Assembly (NCBI GenBank): GCA_007844125.1 | Contig: CM017573.1 | Coordinates: 2,580,283-2,644,282 of the forward strand | Direction of reading: 5' to 3' | Source of the DNA: Sinonovacula constricta | Lineage: Eukaryota > Mollusca > Bivalvia > Cardiida > Solecurtidae | Length of the DNA stretch: 64,000 nt | Shown here: in pieces, positions 1-13,748 of the stretch | How the letters are laid out: each line of letters starts with the position of its first letter | Position numbering within the stretch: the first letter of the stretch is position 1 | Position numbers and translations under genes: made by a program | The notes under the pieces: model-generated | Database searches by the model: none | What the model was told of the DNA's origin: nothing | What the model saw: the letters and a program-made list of their open reading frames with translations, nothing else

Positions 1-1040
1 TTATTTGGGTGCTGATATAGCATTTGCAGTGTTTTATTTGGTGCTGATATAGTATTTGCAGTGTCTTATTTGGTGCTGATATAGTATTTGCAGTGTCTTA
101 TTTGGTGCTGATATAGTATTTGCAGTGTCTTATTTGGTGCTGATATAGTATTTGCAGTGTCTTATTTGGTGCTGATATAGCATTTGCAGTGTTTATTTGG
201 TGCTGATATAGTATTTGCAGTGTCTTATTTGGTGCTGATATAGTATTTGCAGTGTCTTATTTGGTGCTGATATAGCATTTTCAGTGTCTTATTTGGTGCT
301 GATATAGTATTTGCAGTGTCTTATTTGGTGCTGATATAGCATTTACAGTGTCATTTTTGGTGCTGATCTTGCATTTGCAGTGTCTTATTTGGTGCTGATA
401 TAGTATTTGCATTGTCTTATTTGGTGCTGATATAGCATTTGCAGTGTCTTATTTGGTGCTGATATAGTATTTCCATTGTCTTATTTGGTGCTGATATAGT
501 ATTTGCATTGTCTTATTTGGTGCTGATCTTGCATTTGCAGTGTCTTCTTTGGTGCTGATATAGTATTTGCATTGTCTTATTTGGTGCTGATATAGTATTT
601 GCATTGTCTTATTTAGTGCTGATATAGTATTTGCATTGTCTTATTTGGTGCTGATATAGTATTTGCATTGTCTTATTTGGTGCTGATATAGCATTTGCAG
701 TGTCTTATTTGGTGCTGATCTTGCATTTGCAGTGTCTTTTTTGGTGCTGATATAGTATTTGCATTGTCTTATTTGGTGCTGATATAGCATTTGCAGTGTC
801 TTATTTGGGGCTGATCTTGCATTTGCAGTGTCTTATTTGGTGCTGATATAGTATTTGCATTGTCTTATTTGGTGCTGATATAGCATTTGTAGTGTCTTAT
901 TTGGTGCTGATCTTGCATTTGCAGTGTCTTATTTGGTGCTGCTATAGCATTTGCATTGTCTTATTTGGTGCTGATCTTGCATTTGCAGTGTCGTCTTTGG
1001 TGCTGATATAGTATTTGCTTTGCAGTAGTAGGTGCTGATC
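1..1040. repeat. 32-bp tandem array (satellite/minisatellite A)
   Basis: About 32 copies of a 32-bp unit with core ttatttggtgctgatatag followed by (t/c)atttgca(g/t)tgtc. The array starts before the window edge and breaks down near 1040. Copies differ at a few fixed sites: tatagtattt versus tatagcattt versus tcttgcattt, and gcagtgtc versus gcattgtc. The variants recur in blocks, suggesting local duplication of multi-unit segments. The repeat unit suggests no coding function. Confidence 0.95.
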
Positions 1041-1170
1041 TTCCTTGGGGGTCTGCAGACGACAGGATAGTTTCCATGTATCTAAGTTAGCATTATTTTT
1101 TAGACAATGGTCAATCTCTAACATCTAGGTCTCAAGTAGACTTTGAAATCTTATTTTTATAAAATTAAAT

Positions 1171-1585
1171 TAGGGATGTAAATCGAATCCAAAAACGAAA
1201 TTCGAATATTCGGAACGTGTATTGGAATCATATTCGAATATTCGGAACGAATTTATATCATAGTGGCATATAACACGATAATTTTCCATTACATTCAATG
1301 TGTTTATTCATTATAAAATGTTTATTTCCGGCCACAATTTACATTGCTAGCCTTACTTAATGCAGAAGCGGCGGTAGATTCATGATTTTATCATAGCATT
1401 TAATTTTAAAACGACGATTTCTTCTTTTTGAAATACAAACGGCAATATTATGAATCCGCCATTATCCTTTTTATAGTTAAGGACCAGACGGGGTGTTTCT
1501 TTACTTGGTCAGCGGTAATTTGCAAGAAAATACCGTCAGTGAAGAATGCCAGTAAATGCGTAAACAATGTCATTGCTACTTAACA

Positions 1586-1678
<93 letters not shown>

Positions 1679-3241
1679 GAAACTCTTATAAACACTATAA
1701 AGTAACCAATCAATGTTAAGATGACCTGCAAAGTCCCGTATAATATATACATTATTAATTAGTCACCTTAAACTTGGGTGTCTTTTTGTTACGTGTTGTA
1801 CTTAGTGTAATAACCTTTACAATTTAAAGGCATTTTGTGAAATTAATTACTTATTTGTATTAACACATGACGTATTTAAGGGGCTACTTATGCTCCTTTT
1901 AATGTTAACATATCGATTTAATAAAACCATATCATAATTTTATTAGATGAAACTGTACCACACATGCAAAATAGCTGACAATTTTAATATTTTACTCTAC
2001 TAACCGCAAACAATGTATAACAACAAACTGTCAATTATGTTTTGTGAACTAATCTTATAAAATACATTAATGATTAAAGGCGGCATTTTTAAAAGGACAA
2101 AATGCGGGTGATACTGAATCAACTGTAAGACAATCAGGCAAAACAACGAAGGTTTTATGAAGGAAAATCGCTCAAGTGTACAGCCAATTACGGTCTTGAT
2201 TGGTTGGTGGTCGGATTGATGTTTCATTGTGATTGGCTGATATCGCTAAGGGCGTTTATCCGAAGCCATAACATGTCAGTTAGAGACATTTAGTTACCAA
2301 TACACAAGTGACAATTACGAACCTGCTCGCCATATGCATATGGGTGAAAGACGAATGTAAACAAATCCATTTGATGACGATAATTACTGTGATTGGCTAG
2401 TGTCAAGATTACCTGACTGTTTATAAATTTATGAAGTGCCAACCAATATACATGTATATATAAAGAATGATTAAAATTGTAAGCTCGTGAGTTTAAAGTG
2501 TGTTAAGTAAACCTATGACGAACAATTAAAAATTATGTCGATTTACATTTTTGTTATTCGGAGAGAACGAAGCAAAAACAAAGAACAGAAAATCGCGGTG
2601 ACAAAAATAACAGATGTCACGGTATTATATAGGAATAAAATAACAAGTATGAAGTAGAGTGACAAAAACAGAAAGTGATTGCAATTAAAGTTTGTTTGAC
2701 AGTGATCTAGTTGTGCTTTCCAACAAATAAAAGACGTTCTCAGCTTCTGGTGGACTGTTATCAATAAGTATAGCCTTAAATAATGTATTTATTACACACT
2801 ATCCCGACCGAAGCTGGGTAGGGTCAGTGTTACGTAATTGCTGTAGCTAATTGCCGCAGCGTTGAACTGACATGTGTGTTTATTGTACTTTGGCAACTGT
2901 TTCCACAGCTGTATGGTGATGTTGGTGAAGTGACTGGGTCTAGGTAGAAAAGGGGGCAGAGAAGGAGCTGTGCGCGGTAAGGTGATTTCATGCTGTTAAC
3001 CAGATGGCAATTCGTTATCAGGAGACATGACCCACCCCCTCTATCTTAGAGCGAACGCGATCACATATCGCTAGCGTCTTAACTCGCTGGGAGACACTAC
3101 GATCAACTAAAGAAATGTATTTTCAATGTTCCTTCGAACTTAACAAAAGTGGAATAAAAATTATAACATATTCGAATCCCAAAATCATTATTCGAATAGC
3201 GACTTGATATTCGAATATTCGAATGTTCGTTAACATCCCTA
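1171..3241. mobile_element. hAT-like non-autonomous DNA transposon, about 2.07 kb
   Basis: The left end reads tagggatgtaaatcga and the right end, read on the minus strand, tagggatgttaacgaa. Both are followed by runs of the palindromic motif attcgaatattcg, giving long imperfect inverted ends. The flanks aattaaat (1163-1170) and atttaaat (3242-3249) match at 7 of 8 positions, as for a slightly decayed 8-bp hAT target duplication. No open frame longer than about 75 codons lies inside, so no transposase is visible. An (ATT)n tract sits at 1585-1678. Assignment to hAT rests on end sequence and duplication length only. Confidence 0.7.
1585..1678. repeat. (ATT)n microsatellite
   Basis: About 31 uninterrupted ATT/TTA trinucleotides within the hAT-like element. 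Confidence 0.97.
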
Positions 3242-3249
3242 ATTTAAAT

Positions 3250-6200
3250 AAATTCAGCATTGTTCAAACTTTTTAGCGCATAAGGACCTTCAGTTTGTCG
3301 CCACTGTGCCCGTTCATATCAATACCATGCCTCTTGGCATAACGAAAACACATGTTTGACAGTGCCTTTAACAGCTACGGATACCATTGGCTTCAAGACC
3401 TTAATAACAATTGGAGTAAAAGTATAATTTTATTGTGTACCGTCAAAACTCAAAATGTCAATTTTGTCAAATGACATTTCAGTCTTAAAAAAGCATAAAG
3501 AAAGGCGTATACAGTACAACGTCAATATGTTTGATGATTATAAGCTGGAAGTATTTATGATTTTATTTCAACAGAACACATCAAACAACAAACAGGCGCA
3601 AAGATACATGACCATCAACTTATCTTGACTAACCAGGGATGACAGAAGTACTACATGAAGGTGTGTGCACTCCATGCTGTGAAACATGCATTTTATTTTA
3701 AGAGCATCCAAGAACTATAGCATAGCATTTTTTCAGAATATCATTTTTAACTCTGATACCATGTCTTTAAAATAGCAACTCAGAACCTGAACAAGTGGAA
3801 AGTATTGTGATAAAATTTGAATATATAGCCCAAAGTTTGTAATCCGGTTCTGTGCAAATGAATGAGTTGGGCTTTTGCGTGCCTAGCTGATGCTTTTCGT
3901 TACTGTTAAATCCCTTTGTAGCAGTGTTTTAAGTGCTATGATTATAGTTTAAACTTACATGGATACAAGAATTGTGTGATTTTTAGAGCTCTTGACCTGA
4001 AGAATTTATTTGCAAAGCTGAGTACACAAGTCACGCTACAATAACGTAATACAATAATTTAATGTAAGCATGGTACCGACTGAGTACATACACACGCGCC
4101 ATTGAATTTAAAACACACATACACAGTTCTAGTGAACTAAGAAGGTTCATATAAATATTTTGAGAAAGTTCATGCTTGCATTACAATATAAACAATTTTT
4201 TTTTACTGAAAACGAGATGTTTTCCCGTCGTTAAATCATTTTGACTTTTTGAGATGGTACTATTTAAGTAGCACACATAGATGACAGTGCCACTCCAAAT
4301 TTAACCAAGAACAGAAAGAAGGGCTGTAGATGGTAAGTTGTTTTAAAACAAGCTAAAATGGACCCAATGTATAGCTTGCGATAAATAAAATCATTGATAT
4401 TACTACACAACCTTACTTTTATTTCATATATAAAATATGGTCTGCTTGTGAATGAAAGACCATTATTGCCAACCATGCTACTTGGGTACAACCTTCAAAA
4501 ATAGTTCCCAGGTCAAGAAATAGTATTGCTTTAGGTAATAAATAGGTAGTTAAAGTTTTGTTTGGTAAAAGAATAAAATGCCAGACAATATTGTAATTAA
4601 ACTTTTTATACATTTTGGTATAGATATTATTTTTTTCAACTGTCAACATAAGGGCAATACCAAGTCTTCTAGAAAGTTCTAACCATGTAGTTGATAATAT
4701 TTAATTGTAGATGATCACTGCATCAGTTTTATAAGTATATCTTCCCAGATATTAACTTATTACTATTAATGCATTATTCTTCCAATTGAAAATATTTAAC
4801 TGCAAAAATGTTAGATTGATTTTTTTTGTCACAACTGCAAAAATATAAGATTGTTATTCTTCTGTTATACAGATTGTAAAACTGTTATTCTTCTGTTATG
4901 CAGATTGTAAAACTCCAGGAATTGTATTCATTAGTACTGAGTGCACCCAGTATTCAGAGGTTTCAGGCAAGGTTGTCCAGACAGATTTACGGATAAGACG
5001 CATGCCCATCTAGATCAAAGATGATGTGACTTGATTCTAGGATGGCCTGATATCTTCTTGAGAAAGTGGCAGAAGTTTGCCACAACAAATCACCCTGCAA
5101 TGTGTCACGTGTTGCTACTAAATCTGAATATTGAATCAGATAGAACAAGAACGAAAAAGTTTATATAACACCATGTGTTCACAAGACCTCACCGTTTTGT
5201 AACAATTAAACAGTTATCGAAATTGTTGTTGTTTTTTGCACATTTCTCTAAAAATAAAATAAATAGTAATGAAATAAATATATGTTTCAGAACAGTAATA
5301 TTAGATTGTGTGCAAGTGCTGTTCTTTAACAGATGGACATCAGCTCTTCTATGGATTAAAGATATAGTTAACATTTTATTGTGACCATTTTGCTTTAATT
5401 AAAACACAATATGTGTTTAAATTAGGTTAAGCACCTTTATTAAATAAAATGCACATACCATTTATATTACAACTGAACATCTACATATATAATCTGATTT
5501 TACGATCAAGATAAAATGTTGTAGTCTGTCTGTGTTCTATAACTAAATGCCTTAAGTCGTAAAGTGCCATGTAATTAATTGTATTTGTTTTTGATTTAGT
5601 TTAAAATGCATAGAATATTGTTAATGTGTGTGTGTTGTGATTTTTGACATTGCATATTAACTTAATCCACTAAAGCATAATTATCTTTATTTAAACCGCT
5701 TTGAGTGACAGTTTGCATCTTTTCACTTTTTGACAACAATGATACGAATTTCTATCATGGACAATAACCTATATTCATGTTATTGCTATGTGTATCAGGT
5801 AGAGTTTGTTTTCATTAAGAAAAAGGTTCAATCTTGTAAAACTTTCATTTCTTTTTCTCATTTTTTAAAAAGAATATAGTGTTAATAAACAGACATAAAA
5901 ATCATTGCTGTATTTTTTTTCCACAAAACAGTAGCTATTTATTAAGAAATTTTAAAAATCGAAAATATGTTTACATTATCCATCTGCTGAAATACAACAT
6001 AAATGTGTGAATTTCCTTATCTATAATAACTAGTAGTTGTTTATATGAAAGCTGATAAAGTGCATTATTGAACTAGATTTTTGTCTTTTAATTTTTTTAT
6101 ATGAGAATGTTTTTAAAAAATTGTGTTTAGCTGAAACTAGGGTAGTTTCATATCTTTGAAACAACCAGAACTCAATTTTGCCTAAATACCCCATGAAGAC

Positions 6201-8084
6201 CCAAAATCCCATGGAGTGTCATGTTTCTATACAAAGCATGGACACAACCCTACACGTTTTGATGAATACCTTATATTAAAGCAGATATTATTTATTTCTG
6301 ATCATTTTGAGAGTGAATAGAGGTTACACAATTATTTATAAACAGCTTTTCACTTGACCTCAACTTTCTTTTAAAGCCTGCTGAAATCATTCATGTTCCA
6401 AAAAGTGCATTATGAAAAGGACAAATAATGGTAACAATCTCTCTAGTAACGAATCTGTTATGCAAAGAAGTACTGAATCTAGAGAAAGAAACATTCATAA
6501 CAAAAGAAAAACATTCAAAATGAGGAAAAAATATCCCTTCAAATAGTTTCAACTCAATACTTGAGCAATAATGACTCATCAGCCTCATTAGGGTTGAAAT
6601 GCATGCTGTCAAATAGATGTGAGATTTGTGACTTATATACTGGTACACGTAAATAAAAGATAACTATAACATTATATAACGCGTGAATTACAGTTATAAC
6701 ATTTATTTATTATTTTAGAACTTGCCTTTTGTCGCAAAGCCAGCCATTGTAATTTAAGAAAACATGTTTATATTCTTGCATACACACTGTCTTGCCTCTT
6801 GTTTTTTTAAAGCATGGTACTTATGATAACATATATAATATCTGTTCTATTGTTTATTTTAATGCTTTTTAGTGGGACGAAATAATTATTATCCGCCAGG
6901 AGTGGACAAATAGCCCTAAAAGAAGCAATTTCACTGGTAGTTAATTCACATCGTGTCTGTGTTTTGAAACCTGGATAGACTCACTTACCCTCTCTTTTAC
7001 ATTTGGTGCCATTGCCTCCTGCAGTATTCTATTTGTGTTGTGATATGCAACTGTGCTATAGAGTAGAACAATAGATGACAGGGTGAAACCTCATTGTGTA
7101 AGAAGGGGTGAGTGTAGCAGTTACACAGATATAGCTATAGCTCAGTCTGTAGTATTGGGTAGGTCTGATATTCGAAATCTGGTAGATGCTCACTTTTTTC
7201 CGCTTCTGATATATAAAGGAATTACATTAAAGGAATGCTAGTTTCCAACTACACTTTTCTGTTTAAAAATACTTGTTTTGTTACTTTTGAAAATGACCAC
7301 ATTGAAAAAGGTGAGCCACGAAGAGGCACCAAATATACTCATTGATATGTAATTTATCAATGACTATAAAGTTTATTGTATTCAAACAATAGGTGGGCTT
7401 TCCCCGAATTAGGTAGCACCTATTGTCGTATTAAAAATAATTGTCAAATCTCATTCTGGCACAAGCCGCGTTTTGTGTAATAAAAATAATATATTAAGGA
7501 CATTTGTATATAAAACCATTAAAGTTAAAAACTAAAGCAGAAAGGTGTGGATTGATGGCTGTATGATCGAAATACCATATATCCGTGTTGCTACGATACA
7601 TGTCGTCACTTTGTTGATTTTTTTGCCTCTAAAAATAGACTATGTTATTATTTTGAAAGCTTTAGACCGGTGTTGGTTATGTTTAAATCAAAGTTGGACC
7701 CCAAAAGGGGTAAATGACATTTTTACCAGACTTCTAGTCGTATTGGGAATTGTTTTGTATCAATTACATTGTTTCACGGGTGTTAGAGTGCCTTTAAAGG
7801 ATACTGTGTCAGCACCCGGTACAGAAAAGCCAAGTTCGAGTTCAGCTTGCCAATTCATGCGGAAATTGTAGTGGTTTTGTTAATTGTTGCTAACCATGAC
7901 TAGGACAGTTTCTTGTTGGCTAAGCTTGGTTCATCTTGATAACATGTGTTTATTAAATGAACTAAAATCGCATCAAACCAATTTTAGACATAAACTATTG
8001 GCAGGACCATAAAAGCGGCACTTAAGTTCGCAAAGCAATATTATTGATTGTTGCATGACGAGTTAAATTTTATATAGTCAAACT
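3250..8084. other. AT-rich intergenic DNA, no gene recognised
   Basis: No open frame here shows a recognisable domain or a plausible exon with splice sites. Small structures only: a hairpin tcattgata/tatcaatga at 7339-7363 and an inverted pair caataggtg/cacctattg around 7388-7428. A degenerate tRNA-like segment near 7128 is listed separately. Confidence 0.5.
7128..7200 (+). repeat. degenerate tRNA-like SINE head
   Basis: Contains tatagctcagtctgtag, close to a tRNA A box (TAGCTCAGTnGGTAG), and 30 bases later tattcgaaatct, a weakened B box. No clear acceptor stem or continuing SINE body is visible, so this is at best an old SINE fragment or tRNA pseudogene. Confidence 0.35.
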
Positions 8085-8690
8085 ATATTCAATTCAATTC
8101 CTTGTTAGGCTTAAACATAAAGTTCATTGCCATACATATGGCGTCACAAACAATCATTTATACATGTAATGAGAAAAGTATGAATTCGTTAAAATCTGGA
8201 AAGAATACTACAGAAAACGGATCACATATAAACATAGTTAACTTTGATGTTTTAAAACATCTATCTAATCTTTAAGAGTAATGTTACATACCTAGAAAAC
8301 ATAACACTTTGACTACCTACAGTAGTGACATTAAAACTTTTTTTAAAAAGTTATATAAAGAATTTATTTTTTATTAACTACAACATCGATTCACGTTTCT
8401 CAAATGCAAGATATACAAACTTTGCCAATCTTTTAACAATTCCTGTTTGAGTGTTTTGCAATAATAATCTTAATTTTGTAAGTACTGGCCAAGAACAATA
8501 ATACCGTGGTAAAAGTTGGCTTCTTAGCTCTTTATATAATGGACACACGAGAACAAAGTGATACTCGCTCTCTATAGCATTTAAGTTGCAAAATATACAT
8601 TTTCCGTAATGTCTATGAATATTTTTATATCGTCCCTCTTCAATTGCCAAGCTATGAGCAGAACATCTTAAACGAGACATTTAACGCCAA
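8085..8690 (-). mobile_element. LINE 3'-end fragment (C-terminal end of a reverse-transcriptase ORF plus tail)
   Basis: The minus strand 8680-8378 encodes a 100-aa piece starting at MSRLRCSAHSLAIEEGR and carrying a Cys/His knuckle (CIFCNLNAIESEYHFVLVC), typical of the extreme C terminus of LINE polyproteins. It ends KFVYLAFEKRESML. Below 8378 the strand reads as a LINE 3'UTR (atgtatggcaatgaactttatg) and ends in a ttgaattgaata simple tail near 8085. RT and endonuclease domains are absent, so this is a dead 5'-truncated copy. Clade is not certain. Confidence 0.7.
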
Positions 8691-8832
8691 TAATGAAAGC
8701 ATAGTGACCAGCGGTCGGCATTTTATGTAAACATTCGGTATACTGACAACATAAAACTGACTGCAGATTCTGCAAAGCGTATCGGAATTTCATAACAGGC
8801 TGGGTTAATTTGATGTCAGGTGAATAAGAACA

Positions 8833-8905
8833 GAACAGAACAGAAATTTTATTTAAGATTTGTACATATCTTTACAACATGTATACATTATAGATAATTA
8901 ACATG
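8833..8905 (-). repeat. LINE/SINE 3' tail fragment
   Basis: On the minus strand the segment reads aaataaaatttctgttctgt followed by further ctgtt repeats. This pentamer-tailed end is typical of invertebrate LINE 3' ends. Only the last 70 or so bases remain. Confidence 0.45.
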
Positions 8906-9185
8906 TCACGTGAACAAAAAAAAAAAACCCGAATAATTTTGCTTTATCAAAACTTCAAACATTAATGGTTATAGTGTATATAATACAATAATATACTACA
9001 GTCTAAACAAAGAAAATGTCTATGAATGGTAAATCTCTAGCGAGGGGACCTAAAGCATTTTTATTTATGTAGGCAGTAACTTGTATTCATAAATCTGTGT
9101 AATTATTTGTGAAATAAGAAATTAAGGTAAAATATTTGATACAAAATGATTCGACAATTATTTTAGGTAAAAAAAAATGAAAAAG

Positions 9186-9252
9186 AAGGTTCGAACTTGC
9201 ACCTTCGACGTAGAAATCGAGCACTGTGCCACTGAACCATCTTTAATTACAA
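9186..9252 (-). repeat. tRNA-like segment, probably SINE head or tRNA pseudogene
   Basis: Read on the minus strand, ggttcagtggcacagtgctc resembles an A-box region and gcaagttcgaacctt a B-box region, spaced as in a tRNA. Stem pairing is poor and no CCA-proximal stem closes, so a functional tRNA is unlikely. Confidence 0.4.
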
Positions 9253-9950
9253 TAAAAGTCAATGAGAAGCATTTTATAAACCAAAGTTCAAACATTTAGC
9301 GTTTCCGTATACATGTATTCGCAAAGAATTCGATGTACAGTCACAAACTATTTTTTTTAAAATATTGAGCTATACCAAAAGAACGTTTTACACAAAGACA
9401 GTGATGCGAAGATGGCGACGCCTATACATGTCTGAAAAATAATGTAGAAAAAGAATTGTTTAGGCCTAGAAAAGGACATTTTGCCGAGGTTTGGAGTTTT
9501 GGTTTTTGAAGAAAATATTATTATACGGTTCCCAATGGAACACGTTACAACCTTGTAAACAGATGACGTGTACAACAGAGAGCGTGCAAATAGCTAAGCT
9601 AACATAAGTCAAATATATTCTCAAATCTTTGTTTGAAATAAACGAGAAATGTGAATAGAAAATATGATGGTTTTACAGACGAATTTAAAAAAAAGAAAAA
9701 GAAAAAAGGTTTATTTAACACACATGAAACATCATGTTTAGAAACTGAACAGAAAAATACTAGCTGTTTGGTTGGATACAGCCTGTCACGACACCAAAAG
9801 GTTCCTCACATTTTCCACGTTGTTTTGCCTATTTCCACTGACCTCGCTGTCAAGGCCGGCGTTCTCCGCAATATTTACGAACAAACATCATAGACCATGT
9901 TACGATTTTGACAGGATTTTTCCGGCACGTATAGATAAGTATATCTAAAT
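9253..9950. other. unannotated spacer before the 55-bp array
   Basis: An 80-codon open frame at 9651-9893 (+) has a Lys-rich patch and no recognisable domain; its splice context is unconvincing. Nothing else stands out. Confidence 0.4.
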
Positions 9951-12900
9951 TAATATCTGGCCCAAGGATTGGGTCAGTCACTAAAGGTTTGGTCGGTCTC
10001 TATGTCAATATCTGGCCCAAGGATTGGGTCAGTCACTAATGGTTTGGTCGGTCTCTATGTCAATATCCGGCCCAAGGATTGGGTCAGTCACTAAAGGTTT
10101 GGTCAGTCTCTATGTCAATATCTGGTCCAAGGATTGGGTCAGTCATTAATGGTTTGATCGGTCTCTATGTCAATATCTGGCCCAAGGATTGGGTCAGTCA
10201 CTAAAGGTTTGGTCGGTCTCTATGTCAATATCTGGTCCAAGGATTGGGTCAGTCACTAAAGGTTTGGTCGGTCTCTATGTCAATATCCGGCCCAAGGATT
10301 GGGTCAGTCACTAAAGGTTTCGTCGGTCTCTGTGTCAATATCTGGCCCAAGGATTGGGTCAGTCACTAATGGTTTCGTCGGTCTCTGTGTCAATATCTGG
10401 CCCAAGGATTGGGTCAGTCACTAATGGTTTCGTCGGTCTCTGTGTCAATATCTGGCCCAAGGACTGGGTCAGTCACTAAAGGTTTGGTCGGTCTCTATGT
10501 CAATATCTGGCCCAAGGATTGGGTCAGTCATTAATGGTTTCGTCGGTCTCTGTGTCAATATCTGGCCCAAGGATTGGGTCAGTCACTAAAGGTTTGGTCG
10601 GTCTCTATGTCAATATCTGGCCCAAGGATTGGGTCAGTCACTAAAGGTTTGGTCGGTCTCTATGTCAATATCTGGTCCAAGGATTGGGTCAGTCACTAAA
10701 GGTTTGGTCGGTCTCTATGTCAATATCCGGCCCAAGGATTGGGTCAGTCACTAAAGGTTTCGTCGGTCTCTGTGTCAATATCTGGCCCAAGGATTGGGTC
10801 AGTCACTAATGGTTTCGTCGGTCTCTGTGTCAATATCTGGCCCAAGGATTGGGTCAGTCACTAATGGTTTCGTCGGTCTCTGTGTCAATATCTGGCCCAA
10901 GGATAGGGTCAGTCACTAAAGGTTTGGTCGGTCTCTGTGTCAATACCTGGCCCAAGGATTGGGTCAGTCACTAATGGTTTCGTCGGTCTCTGTGTCAATA
11001 TCTGGCCCAAGGATTGGGTCAGTCACTAATGGTTTGGTCGGTCTCTATGTCAATATCTGGCCCAAGGATTGGGTCAGTCACTAATGGTTTCGTCGGTCTC
11101 TGTGTCAATATCTGGCCCAAGGATTGGGTCAGTCACTAAAGGTTTGGTCGGTCTCTATGTCAATATCTGGCCCAAGGATTGGGTCAGTCACTAAAGGTTT
11201 GGTCGGTCTCTATGTCAATATCCGGCCCAAGGATTGGGTCAGTCACTAAAGGTTTGGTCGGTCTCTATGTCAATATCTGGTCCAAGGATTGGGTCAGTCA
11301 CTAAAGGTTTGGTCGGTCTCTATGTCAATATCTGGTCCAAGGATTGGGTCAGACACTAATGGTTTCGTCGGTCTCTGTGTCAATATCTGGCCCAAGGATT
11401 GGGTCAGTCACTAAAGGTTTGGTCGGTCTCTATGTCAATATCTGGCCCAAGGATTGGGTCAGTCACTAAAGGTTTGGTCGGTCTCTATGTCAATATCCGG
11501 CCCAAGGATTGGGTCAGTCACTAAAGGTTTGGTCGGTCTCTATGTCAATATCTGGTCCAAGGATTGGGTCAGTCACTAAAGGTTTGGTCGGTCTCTATGT
11601 CAATATCTGGTCCAAGGATTGGGTCAGTCACTAAAGGTTTGGTCAGTCTCTATGTCAATATCCGGCCCAAGGATTGGGTCAGTCATTAATGGTTTGGTCA
11701 GTCTCTATGTCAATATCTGGTCCAAGGATTGGGTCAGTCACTAATGGTTTGGTCAGTCTCTATGTCAATATCTGGCCCAAGGATTGGGTCAGTCACTAAT
11801 GGTTTGGTCAGTCTCTATGTCAATATCTGGCCCAAGGATTGGGTCAGTCACTAAAGGTTTGGTCAGTCTCTATGTCAATATTTGACCCAAGGATTGGGTC
11901 AGTCACTAATGGTTTGGTCAGTCTCTATGTCAATATCTGGTCCAAGGATTGGGTCAGTCGCTAAAGGTTTGGTCAGTCTCTATGTCAATATCTGGTCCAA
12001 GGATCGGGTCAGTCACTAATGGTTTCGTCGGTCTCTGTGTCAATATCTGGCCCAAGGATTGGGTCAGTCACTAAAGGTTTGGTCGGTCTCTATGTCAATA
12101 TCTGGCCCAAGGATTGGGTCAGTCACTAAAGGTTTGGTCGGTCTCTATGTCAATATCCGGCCCAAGGATTGGGTCAGTCACTAAAAGTTTGGTCGGTCTC
12201 TATGTCAATATCTGGTCCAAGGATTGGGTCAGTCACTAAAGGTTTGGTCGGTCTCTATGTCAATATCTGGTCCAAGGATTGGGTCAGTCACTAAAGGTTT
12301 GGTCAGTCTTTATGTCAATATCTGGCCCAAGGTTTGGGTCAGTCACTAATGGTTTGGTCAGTCTCTATGTCAATATCTGGTCCAAGGATTGGGTCAGTCA
12401 CTAAAGGTTTGGTCGGTCTCTATGTCAATATCTGGTCCAAGGATCGGGTCAGTCACTAAAGGTTTGGTCAGTCTCTATGTCAGTATCTGGTCCAAGGATT
12501 GGGTCAGTCACTAAAGGTTTGGTCAGTCTTTATGTCAATATCTGGCCCAAGGATTGGGTCAGTCACTAATGGTTTGGTCAGCCTCTATGTCAATATCTGG
12601 TCCAAGGATCGGGTCAGTCACTAAAGGTTTGGTCAGTCTCTATGTCAATATCCGGCCCAAGGATTGGGTCAGTCATTAATGGTTTGGTCAGTCTCTATGT
12701 CAATATCTGGTCCAAGGATTGGGTCAGTCATTAATGGTTTGGTCAGTCTCTATGTCAATATCTGGTCCAAGGATTGGGTCAGTCACTAATGGTTTGGTCA
12801 GTCTCTATGTCAATATCTGGTCCAAGGATTGGGTCAGTCACTAAAGGTTTGGTCAGTCTTTATGTCAATATCTGGCCCAAGGTTTGGGTCAGTCACTAAT

Positions 12901-13748
12901 GGTTTGGTCAGTCTCTATGTCAATATCTGGTCCAAGGATTGGGTCAGTCACTAAAGGTTTGGTCGGTCTCTATGTCAATATCTGGTCCAAGGATCGGGTC
13001 AGTCACTAAAGGTTTGGTCAGTCTCTATGTCAGTATCTGGTCCAAGGATTGGGTCAGTCACTAAAGGTTTGGTCAGTCTTTATGTCAATATCTGGCCCAA
13101 GGATTGGGTCAGTCACCAATGGTTTGGTCAGTCTCTATGTCAATATCTGGTCCAAGGATCGGGTCAGTCACTAAAGGTTTGGTCAGTCTCTATGTCAATA
13201 TCCGGCCCAAGGATTGGGTCAGTCATTAATGGTTTGGTCAGTCTCTATGTCAATATCTGGTCCAAGGATTGGGTCAGTCATTAATGGTTTGGTCGGTCTC
13301 TATGTCAATATCTGGTCCAAGGATCGGGTCAGTCACTAAAGGTTTGGTCAGTCTCTATGTCAGTATCTGGTCCAAGGATTGGGTCAGTCACTAAAGGTTT
13401 GGTCAGTCTTTATGTCAATATCTGGCCCAAGGATTGGGTCAGTCACTAAAGGTTTGGTCAGTCTCTATGTCAATATCTGGTCCAAGGATTGGGTCAGTCA
13501 CTAATGGTTTGGTCGGTCTCTATGTCAATATCTGGCCCAAGGATTGGGTCAGTCACGTATGGTTTGGTCAGTCTCTGTGTCAATATCCGGCCCAAGGATT
13601 GGGTCAGTCACTAAAGGTTTGGTCAGTCTCTATGTCAATATCTTGCCCAAGGATTGGGTCAGTCACTAAAGGTTTGGTCAGTCTCTATGTCAATATCTGG
13701 TCCAAGGATTGGGTCAGTCACGTATGGTTTGGTAAGTCTCTGTGTCAA
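9951..13748. repeat. 55-bp tandem array with higher-order structure (satellite B)
   Basis: About 69 head-to-tail copies of a 55-bp unit built from ggtttggtcggtctctatgt, caatatctggcccaaggatt and gggtcagtcactaaa. Diagnostic variants: tcggtctc versus tcagtctc, ggtttcgtc versus ggtttggtc, tggtcc versus cggccc, and ctaat versus ctaaa. The left half is rich in tcggtctc/tttcgtc types and the right half in tcagtctc types. Variant combinations recur at 440 bp (8 units) and 550 bp (10 units). Because 55 is not a multiple of three, open frames across it (for example 13027-13284) cycle through frames and are not genes. Confidence 0.97.

Noticed and set aside
1..1040. Direct repeats resembling a CRISPR array
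   Set aside because: Units are contiguous with no unique spacers, in a eukaryotic context; the same holds for the other three arrays.
9651..9893. 80-codon open frame as a gene
   Set aside because: No domain, poly-Lys from an A-rich tract, and no splice or promoter context.
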